A stretch of 64,000 nt of DNA from positions 242,446 through 306,445 of the forward strand of contig NZ_VSKL01000004.1 in assembly GCF_008086165.1 (NCBI RefSeq), written 5' to 3'. A program made the position numbers and the translations under genes. Source of the stretch: Algorimicrobium algoritergicola. Its GTDB lineage: Bacteria; Bacteroidota; Bacteroidia; Flavobacteriales; Flavobacteriaceae. Below, in pieces: positions 39,981 through 48,844 of the stretch. Below the pieces are notes generated by a model. It had not been told where the DNA came from. It saw only the letters and a list, made by a program, of their open reading frames with translations, and searched no databases. Each line of letters starts with the position of its first letter. Position 1 is the first letter of the stretch.

Positions 39981-40696
39981 TGACCACCAAACTCGGAAAA
40001 TTATTTCTAATACCTACAACCCTTGGCGATACAAACCCATTAGATGTTTTACCAATTACCGTTAAAAACACTATTGAAGCCATTGATATTTTTATTGTTG
40101 AAAATGAAAAAACAGCGAGACGCTTTATAAAAAGTATAGCTCCAGAAAAAAATCAGCCGTCTTTACAATTGTTTTCACTTAATAAGTTTACAGAATTTAC
40201 GGAGCTTCCAGAGTTTTTAAATCCGTGTTTGGAAGGCAAAAACGTTGGGTTATTGTCTGAAGCAGGCTGTCCTGCTGTTGCAGATCCTGGTGCAGACGTT
40301 GTAAAAATTGCGCATCAAAGGAACATTCAGGTTGTACCTTTAGTTGGTCCATCTTCTATTATAATGGCAGTTATGGGTTCTGGAATGAATGGCCAGAGTT
40401 TTGCTTTTAATGGCTATTTACCTATTGACAAACAAGAGCGAAAAGCAGAATTACAACGATTGGAACGTTTATCTTTTCAACAAAATCAATCGCAGTTATT
40501 TATTGAAACGCCTTATAGAAATAATGCCATGTTAGAAGATATTTGCAAGGTACTCCATCCAGATACTGATGTTTGCATTGCCTGCGATATTACCTTACCA
40601 ACCGAATTTATTAAAACACAATCTGCACAAGCATGGAAAAAAAATAGTGCAGACCTACATAAAAGACCTGCACTATTTATAATTCATAAAAGTTAA
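39980..40696 (+). CDS. RsmI-like SAM-dependent tetrapyrrole-methylase-fold methyltransferase
   Basis: A 238-residue protein of the tetrapyrrole (corrin/porphyrin) methylase fold, related to RsmI, which methylates C1402 of 16S rRNA. The N-terminal KLFLIPTTLGD, LSEAGCPAVADPGADVV and VPLVGPSSI blocks match the SAM-binding and substrate loops. It is shorter than RsmI, which has a C-terminal extension, so it may be a paralogue with another target. It is translationally coupled to the sugar dehydrogenase by TAATG. Its last codons contain the terminator of the opposite gene. Confidence 0.85.
   Translation: MTTKLGKLFLIPTTLGDTNPLDVLPITVKNTIEAIDIFIVENEKTARRFIKSIAPEKNQPSLQLFSLNKFTEFTELPEFLNPCLEGKNVGLLSEAGCPAVADPGADVVKIAHQRNIQVVPLVGPSSIIMAVMGSGMNGQSFAFNGYLPIDKQERKAELQRLERLSFQQNQSQLFIETPYRNNAMLEDICKVLHPDTDVCIACDITLPTEFIKTQSAQAWKKNSADLHKRPALFIIHKS
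40637..40678 (-). terminator. terminator of the lysozyme-like gene, embedded in the RsmI-like coding end
   Basis: An 11-bp perfect stem, AAATAGTGCAG at 40642-40652 with its complement at 40668-40678, 15-base loop. On the minus strand it is followed by a U-tract (plus-strand A-run at about 40637-40644). It lies 25 bases past the minus-strand stop and inside the convergent coding sequence. Confidence 0.8.
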
Positions 40697-40702
40697 GGCG
40701 TA

Positions 40703-41368
40703 TTAAGCTGTTAACTTCACTTTTGCTTTTCTATTTGGTTTTACTTTAGAGGTATCATATCCAGAAAACTTTTTAATATAATATTGGATAGACGTTCCGT
40801 AAGCATCGGTAAAACCTTGTTCACCATAGCTTCTTAAGTACTTTTTCACATTTCCAGGACCCGCTAAATGTGCAGCCGCTAAAATTCCTGATTCGGTAAT
40901 AAGAACACCATTAATGGTTTGTCCATTAAAACGCTTGATATCCTTTCGTAAAATCCACTTGTTACGTTCTGCATTGGCCAAAAATGCCTTTTCTTGCATT
41001 TCTGGGTTTTTCAAGAAGTGAACTGGATTATGGATTCCAATCATTTTTAATGTTTCCTTACCAAATTGGTACTTACCTAGATAACCAAACGTATTTACTA
41101 TAAAATAATCACCTCTAGATTCTTTAAAGCCTAAAGCCTCTTTGAATCCTACGAATGATTTTCCTAAAGTTGGTGAAAACGGTTTGTACGTTTTTTCTAA
41201 CGGTAAGATATGATCAAATGATATTTCAGAAGTTTCAACAGTATTAAATGCTAAATCATTAACTGAATAATCATTTTCTGTTATGGTCTTGTTCGATGTA
41301 AACGAACCTACAATTAAGACACATATTATAAGTACTAGTACTAGATAATTTAAGATACTTTTTCTCAT
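40703..41368 (-). CDS. lysozyme-like/transglycosylase-type peptidoglycan enzyme, membrane anchored
   Basis: A 221-residue protein with an N-terminal membrane helix (about 6-24) and a C-terminal lysozyme-like region. The segment GFKESRGDYFIVNTFGYLGKYQFG contains a candidate catalytic Glu (in KESRGDY), and GVLITESGILAAAHLAGPGNVKKYL is typical of lytic transglycosylase/lysozyme folds. It ends in a basic tail. It likely cuts peptidoglycan in the periplasm; the exact bond is not known. It has its own promoter and terminator. Confidence 0.72.
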   Translation of the reverse strand: MRKSILNYLVLVLIICVLIVGSFTSNKTITENDYSVNDLAFNTVETSEISFDHILPLEKTYKPFSPTLGKSFVGFKEALGFKESRGDYFIVNTFGYLGKYQFGKETLKMIGIHNPVHFLKNPEMQEKAFLANAERNKWILRKDIKRFNGQTINGVLITESGILAAAHLAGPGNVKKYLRSYGEQGFTDAYGTSIQYYIKKFSGYDTSKVKPNRKAKVKLTA

Positions 41369-41427
41369 AATTTTTGAATTTTTTTAACTCATTTCTTTAA
41401 GGGAATGGGTTGTAAAATTTCAGCGTG

Positions 41428-41459
41428 CAAATATACAACTTTTTTTTAATATCTGACAA
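41428..41459 (-). promoter_or_regulatory. promoter TTG-N21-TATATTTG for the lysozyme-like gene
   Basis: On the minus strand TTG (41459-41457) is followed by 21 bases and TATATTTG (41435-41428), both elements of the Flavobacterium consensus, leaving a leader of about 55 bases. Confidence 0.65.
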
Positions 41460-41477
41460 TTAATCGATTAAGTGTTT

Positions 41478-42386
41478 CTAAAAGTAGATTCCGTGAAAGC
41501 GAATACCATTTTCTTCGTTGAACTCCATAGCTGGAAATGGTATTTTTATAGTGTTGAAAATATCAAAAACGGTCTTTAATACGTGAGAATTTGTTTTAAT
41601 TCTAGTCAAGTCAACATCCAAACTTAAATAAAATTGCCGAACCCGATTTTGGTTTTGGAACATGCCATTTACAGTTTCATTGCTTCCGGTTAACATGCCA
41701 TCAGCACCATAACCAAATGCTACATTTATCCAAGTTGGAATTTTACTTTGCTGGAAGAAGGAATGAATATTGAAACTTAACCAATAGGTCTGACCATTAT
41801 AATCTTTTAAAAACTCTTCAGCCAAACCATCTCCTAGTTTGTCGGGTCGTTGAGATGCGTATTGCGTTCTATGGAAGGAGTATTTCATGGTAATGCGTTG
41901 TTCATCCCACAGCAATTCTTGGCCTATAAACAATCCGGTTCCTGCTGCATTGGCTGCCATATCTCCCCAAGAAAATCCCCATTCGTCTGAAAAACCATCT
42001 AAAACTTCAACAGCTGTTAAGAAAGTAAAACCTAACGTACCACCATAAATGAGCTGATCTTTTTTACTAACACCACTCCAATTTAAAATATGAGCTCCTA
42101 CTCTACCTAATTGATAAGCCGAATACACATGACCCAACTTATCCATTTGTAACCATTCGCTATTATCGTCAAGTGTATGAAAATTAGAACGCGGATAATC
42201 CGCATACCACAACTGGTTTAAAGCTAATAAAGAAATAGTTCCAAGCGCAGCTTCTGATATAATAACCGCATTTCGTCTCGGCTTGTTTAAAGTATCACTT
42301 GGTTTTAAAAAAGCATTGATAGCGGATTGAGAAACACATGTCAAAGACATAAGTCCAAAAGCGATATGTAATAATATGTGTTTCAA
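41478..42386 (-). CDS. DUF2279 (YfiM-like) protein
   Basis: A 302-residue protein with a signal peptide (about 1-19, CVSQSA). The conserved WLQMDKLGHVYSAYQLGR and WGFSWGDMAANAAGTGLFIGQ segments match DUF2279/YfiM-like membrane-associated proteins. The C-terminal half appears beta-rich (SLDVDLTRIKT), suggesting association with the outer membrane. Function is unknown. It follows mltG by three bases and is the last gene of the dapF operon. Confidence 0.8.
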   Translation of the reverse strand: MKHILLHIAFGLMSLTCVSQSAINAFLKPSDTLNKPRRNAVIISEAALGTISLLALNQLWYADYPRSNFHTLDDNSEWLQMDKLGHVYSAYQLGRVGAHILNWSGVSKKDQLIYGGTLGFTFLTAVEVLDGFSDEWGFSWGDMAANAAGTGLFIGQELLWDEQRITMKYSFHRTQYASQRPDKLGDGLAEEFLKDYNGQTYWLSFNIHSFFQQSKIPTWINVAFGYGADGMLTGSNETVNGMFQNQNRVRQFYLSLDVDLTRIKTNSHVLKTVFDIFNTIKIPFPAMEFNEENGIRFHGIYF

Positions 42387-42389
42387 GCT

Positions 42390-43433
42390 TTATTGATAAA
42401 TACCTTGTTTAGAAAGATAACTATGATATTCACGGGCATTTGCATTATGCTGACTTAAGGTTTTAGCAAATTTATGATATCCTAATCGCTTGGCATCTGC
42501 AGCAAAATATAAATAACTATGTTTTTCGTAATTCAAAACAGCATCAATAGCAGAAATATCTGGCATGGTAACCAATCCTGGAGGTAATCCTGCATACATA
42601 TACGTATTGTACGGTGAATTGATTTCTTTATGTTTATTCAATACACGCTTAATAATGGTGTTTTGATATTCTGGCAATTGGTATGCCGCATATTTCAAGG
42701 TTGGATCAGCTTGTAATGGCATTTTAATTCGCAACCTATTAATATAAACACCTGCAACACGTGGTTGTTCTTCAGCTTGTTTGGATTCTTCATATACAAT
42801 GGATGCCAAAGTCATTACATCATTTTGAGTTAAATTTAATGCTTTGGCTTTTGCTAATCTACTATCTGTCCAATATCGATTGTATTCCGTTAACATGCGA
42901 TCGCGAAATTGTTCCGCTGACGTATTCCAAAAGAATTGATAACTGTTAGGTAAATACATCCCTAGCGCCGTTGCATTGGAAAATTTATTAGCTTTTAAAA
43001 ACTCGGGGTCGCGCATGGCAGTAACTAAAGACACGCTATCTGCTTCAATTTGCATACTGATGCGTCCTGCCAAATCTTCCAATGATTGCTGATTATTAAA
43101 CGCCAAATTAAAGGGCAAGTTTTTACTGCGAATGGAATTTATAATATCATTATTGTTCATGCCTTTTTTAATAGCATAACGACCTGCCTTAAGATTCGTT
43201 GTGTATTTTTTCTGCTTGGCAAGTGCATCAAAAGAACTAATATCCTTTAAAAGCGGCTGTAATTGTTCACGTACTTCTGAATATGGTGCGTTAGTAGAAA
43301 CATAAATATAAGCTTCATCATTATTAAAAGCCGTATTTGGTGAAAACATGGTGCTATACACAAAATAAGCAAAGTAAGCAGCTACTAATAATCCGATAAG
43401 AGCAACAGCCCAAAGTATTTTTTTGATATACAT
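42390..43433 (-). CDS. mltG: endolytic murein transglycosylase
   Basis: MltG (YceG-like) of 347 residues, an inner-membrane enzyme that cleaves nascent peptidoglycan strands and ends their elongation. It has an N-terminal membrane helix (about 6-28), a LysM-like segment, and the catalytic region LASIVYEESKQ with a Glu at about 215, followed by GVYINRLRIKMPLQADPTLKYA and NSPYNTYMYAGLPPG, all diagnostic. It sits one base from the upstream GNAT gene and shares the operon with dapF. Confidence 0.95.
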   Translation of the reverse strand: MYIKKILWAVALIGLLVAAYFAYFVYSTMFSPNTAFNNDEAYIYVSTNAPYSEVREQLQPLLKDISSFDALAKQKKYTTNLKAGRYAIKKGMNNNDIINSIRSKNLPFNLAFNNQQSLEDLAGRISMQIEADSVSLVTAMRDPEFLKANKFSNATALGMYLPNSYQFFWNTSAEQFRDRMLTEYNRYWTDSRLAKAKALNLTQNDVMTLASIVYEESKQAEEQPRVAGVYINRLRIKMPLQADPTLKYAAYQLPEYQNTIIKRVLNKHKEINSPYNTYMYAGLPPGLVTMPDISAIDAVLNYEKHSYLYFAADAKRLGYHKFAKTLSQHNANAREYHSYLSKQGIYQ

Positions 43434-43958
43434 TTAATTTAAAATTCGTTGTAATAAATATTCGTTTTTATAGGAATCATTTACATAATTCCAATCTTTT
43501 TTTAATCCTATTTTTATAAATCCATTGCTTTCAAACAGATTTAAACTCATAATATTGTCTTCTGAAATATTACAAAATAACTGATGTAAGTCTAAATGCG
43601 TTTTAGCATACGACATCAATAATTTTAAAGCTTCATTTCCATAACCTTGTTGCCTATCGGATGTGCTATAAATAAGAATACCAATACCAGCACGTTTATT
43701 TTTGAAATCGCAATCAAATAAATCTATCAACCCAATGGATTCATGATTTTCATTCGCGATTACTAAACGTAGCTGTTTCACTTCATAAATATCCTTATGA
43801 GCATTTTCAAGATATTGTTTTATTAAATATCGTGAATAAGGTGTTTGTGTACTGCTTAACTCCCAAATGGATTCGTCATTCTCAATGGTATAAATGAAAT
43901 CCAAATCTTCTGGTTCCAATGCGCGCAAATACATATGTTTCCCTTGTAATGTTAACAT
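43434..43958 (-). CDS. GNAT family N-acetyltransferase (RimJ/RimL-like)
   Basis: A 174-residue acetyltransferase of the RimJ/RimL type, with RALEPEDLDFIY near the N-terminus, DRQQGYGNEALKLLMSYA as the acetyl-CoA loop, and NLFESNGFIKIG. The likely target is an amino group of a protein or small molecule; not further specified. It overlaps dapF by seven bases and mltG follows it directly, so it is within a peptidoglycan-related operon. Confidence 0.87.
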   Translation of the reverse strand: MLTLQGKHMYLRALEPEDLDFIYTIENDESIWELSSTQTPYSRYLIKQYLENAHKDIYEVKQLRLVIANENHESIGLIDLFDCDFKNKRAGIGILIYSTSDRQQGYGNEALKLLMSYAKTHLDLHQLFCNISEDNIMSLNLFESNGFIKIGLKKDWNYVNDSYKNEYLLQRILN

Positions 43959-44731
43959 TCTATTTCACCTTTAAAAACTTGCGTTGCTGGACCAATAAGC
44001 CAAATATTCTGATACTTAAAATCGTTTTTCTCAAAAGAAACCTGTAGTTCACCACCTTCCGTTTCTAATGAAATAAGGTTCTTTTTCGTTTCACCAATAG
44101 CATGCATGGCCAATGCAACAGCGGTTACACCAGTACCACAGGATAAGGTTTCATCTTCAACACCACGTTCGTATGTTCGAACAGAAAAATTAGTCTCTGA
44201 ATTTTTTACAACAAAATTTACATTCGTTCCTAATTCATTGTAAGGCTCCCCATATCTAATTTTTGAACCTGTCTTTTTTATATCGATATTTTTTAAATCA
44301 GTAGTCAGCTGCACATGGTGTGGCGACCCTGTATTTAAAAACACATGGGTATCAAATATATTTATTTGAGGAACATCTTGCATTTGAAGTTTTACCAAAT
44401 CAGCTTCCATTACGCCATCATGTTTACCATCAATCGCCATAAATTGTGTGACCTTTTTAATAATACCCAATAAATTAGCAAAGGCTACAATACAACGTCC
44501 ACCATTTCCACACATAGAGCTTTCGTTTCCATCGGAATTGTAATACACCATTTTAAAATCCAGTGTATCGTGATTCTCCAACAAAATTAAACCATCAGCT
44601 CCTATGCCAAAACGTCTGTCGCATAGCTTTTTAATGGCTTTGGTATTGTTTTTGTCAAACATAAGGTGACGATTGTCAATCATGACGAAATCGTTACCTG
44701 TTCCTTGATATTTATAAAATGTATAAATCAT
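43952..44731 (-). CDS. dapF: diaminopimelate epimerase
   Basis: DapF of 259 residues converts LL- to meso-diaminopimelate, the lysine and peptidoglycan precursor. The two catalytic cysteines are C74 (MCGNGGRC) and C198 (LSCGTG). The N-terminal YQGTGNDFV and the GSPHHV loop are conserved. It is the first gene of the dapF-GNAT-mltG-DUF2279 operon, which groups cell-wall genes. A TATATTTG box lies only eight bases before its start. Confidence 0.96.
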   Translation of the reverse strand: MIYTFYKYQGTGNDFVMIDNRHLMFDKNNTKAIKKLCDRRFGIGADGLILLENHDTLDFKMVYYNSDGNESSMCGNGGRCIVAFANLLGIIKKVTQFMAIDGKHDGVMEADLVKLQMQDVPQINIFDTHVFLNTGSPHHVQLTTDLKNIDIKKTGSKIRYGEPYNELGTNVNFVVKNSETNFSVRTYERGVEDETLSCGTGVTAVALAMHAIGETKKNLISLETEGGELQVSFEKNDFKYQNIWLIGPATQVFKGEIEC

Positions 44732-44739
44732 AAGCAGGG

Positions 44740-44747
44740 CAAATATA
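44740..44747 (-). promoter_or_regulatory. putative -7 box for the dapF operon (TATATTTG)
   Basis: Minus-strand TAnnTTTG match with eight bases between it and the dapF ATG, giving a very short leader if used. No -33 TTG was found. Confidence 0.42.
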
Positions 44748-44772
44748 TGAATTAAAGGTGGTTTTTTTCTAT

Positions 44773-44845
44773 GTTAATTAGGCGTTAAAGTGTACGTTAA
44801 AAAAAGTTAAACTTGATAAAGCCATTCAATAATAAATTAATTTTA
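44773..44845 (+). promoter_or_regulatory. htrA promoter with four GTTAA direct repeats
   Basis: GTTAA starts at 44773, 44784, 44796 and 44806 (spacings 11, 12 and 10 bases), on one face of the helix. Immediately downstream come TTG (44813-44815), 22 bases and TAATTTTA (44838-44845), a near-match to the Flavobacterium promoter consensus. The array occupies the position of an activator site for an OmpR-family regulator. Confidence 0.55.
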
Positions 44846-44879
44846 ATCGTTATTCATTTAATTAAAACAATCATAGATT

Positions 44880-46295
44880 ATGAAAAAGATTTTAACGCTC
44901 GTATTTGTTTCCGTATTAGGTGGTGCCATAACTTTATCTGCTTATAAATTATTTTTAGAGCCAGAAGTTTTAACAACTACAACGGAATCACAACAAGAAT
45001 TAACAAACTACCTACCAACAAGTTACAATAAGACTAATTTACGCAATGCAGAAGATGTTCCCAATTTTGTGAATGCGGCAGAAGAAACCGTGCATGCGGT
45101 TGTTCACGTAAAAAACACAGCCATTGTTTCGGCACCTACAACCATGCAAGATTACTTTTATGGTAGACGTTCACAAAAAGCACAAGTAGGAACTGGAAGT
45201 GGAGTAATTATTAATAAAAACGGTTACATCATTACCAATAACCACGTTATTGCTGGCGCAAAAGAACTATCCATAACCACCAACGACAATAAGATTTATC
45301 AAGCTACTTTAATAGGAACTGATCCAAAAACGGATATCGCTTTATTAAAAATTGAAGCTGATGAAGATTTACCATTCATCACGTTTGGCGATTCAGATAT
45401 GGCTAAAATTGGCGAATGGGTTTTAGCTGTTGGTAATCCATTTAATTTAACATCAACGGTTACGGCTGGAATTATTTCGGCAAAATCACGTGATTTATCT
45501 GGACAAAATTACCAATCGTTTATTCAAACTGATGCGGCTGTAAACCCTGGGAACTCTGGAGGCGCTTTGGTTAATGGTAATGGGGAGTTAATTGGTATAA
45601 ATACGGCCATCAGCTCACAAACGGGTTCCTATATTGGCTATTCCTTTGCCGTTCCTAGTAATATTGCGCGTAAAGTGGTAGAAGATATAATGGAATTCGG
45701 GATTGTTCAGAATGGTATTTTAGGCGTTAGTGGAATTAGTTTAAATGGAAAAGCATCGGAAGAATTGGAAGTTAATTTAACCGAAGGATTTTATGTAGGA
45801 GCTGTTGAATCGCAGTCAGGAGCCGAACAAGCCGGAATTAAAAAAGGCGATATCATTACTAAAATTGATAATGTTAGGATTTCAAAATTTGCCGATTTAA
45901 CAGGTTATTTAAACACAAAACGTCCTGATGATGTGGTAGATGTGTTGGTTTTGAGAGACAATTCCGAAAAAGTTATTCCAGTCACATTATCGAAATTTGA
46001 GATTCTAACAACGGAATTTTTAGATATTCAAGTGAAAAACATTTCAAAAGACATTAAAGAGCAATATCAAATTGATCATGGTGTGTTGGTAACCAAAAGC
46101 GATAATTACTGGCTGTATCAAAAAATCGGCTTGAATAAAGGGTATATTATTACGGATATAAATGATATTCAAATTAATAGTATTGATGATATTTCTAACT
46201 TAAAAGAGAAATATGGAAATGCTTTTGATAAGAATATTGAAAAAATAAGCATTATAAATACACGTGGCCAAAAGCACAGTTTTATTTTTAGGTAA
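44880..46295 (+). CDS. htrA: HtrA/DegP-type serine protease (Do family)
   Basis: A 471-residue periplasmic protease/chaperone that degrades misfolded envelope proteins. A signal anchor lies at about 4-22. The trypsin-like domain has the triad H122 (NNHVIAG), D152 (TDIALLK) and S226 (GNSGGAL). PDZ 1 starts near LGVSGISL (about 280) with KKGDIITKI; a second, divergent PDZ domain follows (about 385-471). It has its own terminator. The upstream GTTAA array suggests control by a two-component system, as degP is by Cpx in E. coli. Confidence 0.95.
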   Translation: MKKILTLVFVSVLGGAITLSAYKLFLEPEVLTTTTESQQELTNYLPTSYNKTNLRNAEDVPNFVNAAEETVHAVVHVKNTAIVSAPTTMQDYFYGRRSQKAQVGTGSGVIINKNGYIITNNHVIAGAKELSITTNDNKIYQATLIGTDPKTDIALLKIEADEDLPFITFGDSDMAKIGEWVLAVGNPFNLTSTVTAGIISAKSRDLSGQNYQSFIQTDAAVNPGNSGGALVNGNGELIGINTAISSQTGSYIGYSFAVPSNIARKVVEDIMEFGIVQNGILGVSGISLNGKASEELEVNLTEGFYVGAVESQSGAEQAGIKKGDIITKIDNVRISKFADLTGYLNTKRPDDVVDVLVLRDNSEKVIPVTLSKFEILTTEFLDIQVKNISKDIKEQYQIDHGVLVTKSDNYWLYQKIGLNKGYIITDINDIQINSIDDISNLKEKYGNAFDKNIEKISIINTRGQKHSFIFR

Positions 46296-46308
46296 CAGGC
46301 TGCAAACC

Positions 46309-46352
46309 AAAAAAATCCCTTTAACGTTTCTATATGTTTAAGGGATTTTTTA
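46309..46352 (+). terminator. terminator after htrA
   Basis: AAAAATCCCTT pairs with AAGGGATTTTT over a loop of about 18 bases, ending in a T-run. Confidence 0.85.
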
Positions 46353-46386
46353 TGCGAAATACACAGCGAAAACGGTTGAAATGTAC

Positions 46387-46394
46387 TATTTTTG
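46387..46394 (+). promoter_or_regulatory. putative -7 box for the GAPDH gene (TATTTTTG)
   Basis: TAnnTTTG match 71 bases before the start at 46466, implying a leader of about 65 bases. No TTG at 17-23 bases upstream. Confidence 0.4.
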
Positions 46395-46465
46395 CACGCA
46401 GATTCAAGAGCCTAAAAAACAGCTTGGATAGATAACATTTAACAACACACTAAAATTATTACACA

Positions 46466-47914
46466 ATGAGTTTTAACGAGACTTATGAAAGCGAATTAGC
46501 ATTTCAAGCCGATAGACGAAGAGCTACGGTAGAATTTATTAAAATTATTAGCGATCTATGGTATGACAAATCTATCGAGCTGGTCCTGTTTAGAAATCAA
46601 TTAATTGACCGTAACGTCAGTGAAATTCTAAATTTACACGAATATGCAGGCGAGTTTGTTCAAAAACCAATTTCTATTTTCGATTCTGTTGAAATAGCAC
46701 AAGCTATCAAAACGTTGGATTTACCACCTGCCAAATTAGATATTGGTAAACTAACATATGAATATCATTTAGAAGAGAAGAAATTTAGTAATGCTTTAGC
46801 TTTTGTAGCTGATAGATTACAAGGCGCAAAAACGGAACATCCTATCCAACCAAAAGACGTTGTGCTTTATGGTTTTGGACGTATTGGTCGTTTAGTAGCA
46901 CGTGAATTAATGACAAAAACAGGCAAAGGTAGTCAGTTGCGTTTACGAGCTATTGTAACACGTGGAAAAATAGATAAAACAGTTTTAGAAAAAAGAGCTT
47001 CTTTACTGCGCAATGATTCGGTTCATGGTGATTTTTCGGGAACTGTTGTTGCCGATCTTGAAAACAGTGCATTAATTATTAATGGTACAACGGTTTACAT
47101 CATTTCAGCCAATGCGCCAGAAGATATTGATTACACAAAATACGGTATCAATAATGCATTAGTTATAGATAACACTGGTGCTTTTAGAGATCATGAAGCA
47201 TTAAGCAGACATTTAAAATCTAAAGGAGCGGACAAAGTCTTACTTACAGCACCAGGTAAAGGTGTCCCTAATATAGTGCATGGTGTAAATCATGAAGAAC
47301 ACAATCCAGATACGGTAGATATATTTTCTGCAGCATCTTGTACAACAAATGCTATTACGCCAATTTTAAAGGCTATTGAAGATACATTTGGTGTAAAAAG
47401 TGGCCACTTGGAAACTATTCACGCCTATACAAACGATCAGAATTTAGTAGATAACTTCCATAGCAAATACCGTCGTGGACGTGCTGCTGCTTTAAACATG
47501 GTTATTACAGAAACTGGTGCAGGAAGTGCGGTTTCAAAAGCATTACCAAGTTTAGAAGGGAAGTTAACATCTAACGCTATTCGTGTTCCTGTTCCTAATG
47601 GTTCTTTAGCTATATTGAATTTGGATTTAGAAAAAGCGACTTCAATAGATGCTATTAATGCCACTTTAAAGAAATATGCTTTAGAAGGTAATTTAGTGGA
47701 ACAAATAAAGTATGAATTAAGTGATGAGCTAGTTTCTAGTGATATTGTTGGTAGTTCAGCACCTGCAATTTACGATAGTAAAGCAACCATCGTTCGTCCA
47801 GATGGTAAAAATGCGGTATTATATATATGGTATGATAATGAATATGGTTATAGCCATCAAGTTATTCGATTAGCAAAATATATTGCAAAAGTAAGACGCT
47901 TTACGTACTACTAA
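46466..47914 (+). CDS. gap: glyceraldehyde-3-phosphate dehydrogenase, long form
   Basis: A 482-residue phosphorylating GAPDH, about 140 residues longer than the classical enzyme. The dinucleotide-binding GFGRIGR is at 136-142 and the catalytic Cys is C292 in SAASCTTNAITP; NEYGYSHQVIRL ends the C-terminal domain. The first ~130 residues form an extra helical domain (charged, no signal peptide). Such long GAPDHs are known in marine Bacteroidota, often alongside a standard paralogue; the extension's role is unclear. It is flanked by terminators and is probably a single-gene unit. Confidence 0.93.
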   Translation: MSFNETYESELAFQADRRRATVEFIKIISDLWYDKSIELVLFRNQLIDRNVSEILNLHEYAGEFVQKPISIFDSVEIAQAIKTLDLPPAKLDIGKLTYEYHLEEKKFSNALAFVADRLQGAKTEHPIQPKDVVLYGFGRIGRLVARELMTKTGKGSQLRLRAIVTRGKIDKTVLEKRASLLRNDSVHGDFSGTVVADLENSALIINGTTVYIISANAPEDIDYTKYGINNALVIDNTGAFRDHEALSRHLKSKGADKVLLTAPGKGVPNIVHGVNHEEHNPDTVDIFSAASCTTNAITPILKAIEDTFGVKSGHLETIHAYTNDQNLVDNFHSKYRRGRAAALNMVITETGAGSAVSKALPSLEGKLTSNAIRVPVPNGSLAILNLDLEKATSIDAINATLKKYALEGNLVEQIKYELSDELVSSDIVGSSAPAIYDSKATIVRPDGKNAVLYIWYDNEYGYSHQVIRLAKYIAKVRRFTYY

Positions 47915-47934
47915 TCTTTTAAATTATATAGAAT

Positions 47935-47968
47935 AAAAATCTCGCTTAAATTAAGCGAGATTTTTTTT
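47935..47968 (+). terminator. terminator after the GAPDH gene
   Basis: AAAAATCTCGCTTAA pairs with TTAAGCGAGATTTTT (15 bp) over a single visible loop base, so a few inner pairs must open, then a long T-run. Confidence 0.9.
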
Positions 47969-48024
47969 TAAAAAAATTATGCCTGTTCGACATCTAAATT
48001 ATAAAGTCATTCGTATATAATTTG

Positions 48025-48046
48025 GCCTCCAAACGTGAGGCTTTTT
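48025..48046 (+). terminator. weak second terminator-like hairpin
   Basis: GCCTC and GAGGC form a 5-bp stem with a 7-base loop, followed by TTTTT. It would back up the stronger terminator 60 bases upstream. Confidence 0.45.
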
Positions 48047-48112
48047 GAGTATTGTGTTTTATACTAAACATATTTTCTTATTTTAGCAACTACATTTCTT
48101 TACAACTACAAA

Positions 48113-48724
48113 ATGAACAGTCTTAAAAAAATTATATTACTATTATTCATAGCAAGTTACGCGTCATTAAGCGCACAAGATGCTACAGAAGCTGATGACC
48201 AATTATCTTTAGAAAACGGCACCATAGACAACCAATTTGAATATGTAATTCAACGTTCTAACAATTATCAAGACTATAAAGTAGTTAAAAAGAACTGGCT
48301 ATATACTTTAAAAGCACATACGCTAGATTCTTTAAAATCTATTCATTCAGAATTAGCAACGGCTGAAGGCACTATTTCTAATCAAAATAGTGAAATAGCA
48401 AGCTTAAAAAGTAGTCTGAAAAATACAGAAGACACATTAAATAAAACGACAAGCGAAAAAAACAATATGGAATTGTTTGGTTTACAAATGACCAAACCAA
48501 ACTATAATATTCTCATGTGGTCTATAGTTGCGTTATTGCTAGCGTTATTACTCCTGTTTATTTACAAGTTTAAAAACAGCAATACAATAACACGAGAAGC
48601 ACAAAAAAATCTTTCAGAAACGGAAGATGAATTTGACGAACACAGACGCACAGCTTTAGAACGTGAGCAGAAAGTGAGACGCCAACTTCAAGACGAACTC
48701 AATAAACAAAAAGGAATTAATTAG
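48113..48724 (+). CDS. exported coiled-coil protein with one transmembrane helix
   Basis: A 203-residue protein with a signal peptide (about 1-21, LSAQDA), a coiled-coil-like region (about 83-118), one membrane helix (about 138-158) and a second, basic coiled-coil tail. It has no methyltransferase motif. Relatives beside trmD are sometimes named tRNA (guanine-N1)-methyltransferase, which is best seen as transferred from the neighbour. Function is unknown. A terminator hairpin separates it from trmD, so the two need not be cotranscribed. Confidence 0.78.
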   Translation: MNSLKKIILLLFIASYASLSAQDATEADDQLSLENGTIDNQFEYVIQRSNNYQDYKVVKKNWLYTLKAHTLDSLKSIHSELATAEGTISNQNSEIASLKSSLKNTEDTLNKTTSEKNNMELFGLQMTKPNYNILMWSIVALLLALLLLFIYKFKNSNTITREAQKNLSETEDEFDEHRRTALEREQKVRRQLQDELNKQKGIN

Positions 48725-48748
48725 TAATTTCTTTTTCAATTCAATAAA

Positions 48749-48783
48749 TAAAATCTACAACTTGCGTTTGTAGATTTTTTTTT
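48749..48783 (+). terminator. terminator after the coiled-coil protein gene
   Basis: AAATCTACAA pairs with TTGTAGATTT (10 bp, 7-base loop), followed by a T-run. Confidence 0.85.
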
Positions 48784-48844
48784 GCTTTTAAGATTTAGCT
48801 TATTTATCAATCTATAAAAATTCAGATTCCCAAAACATTTCAAG

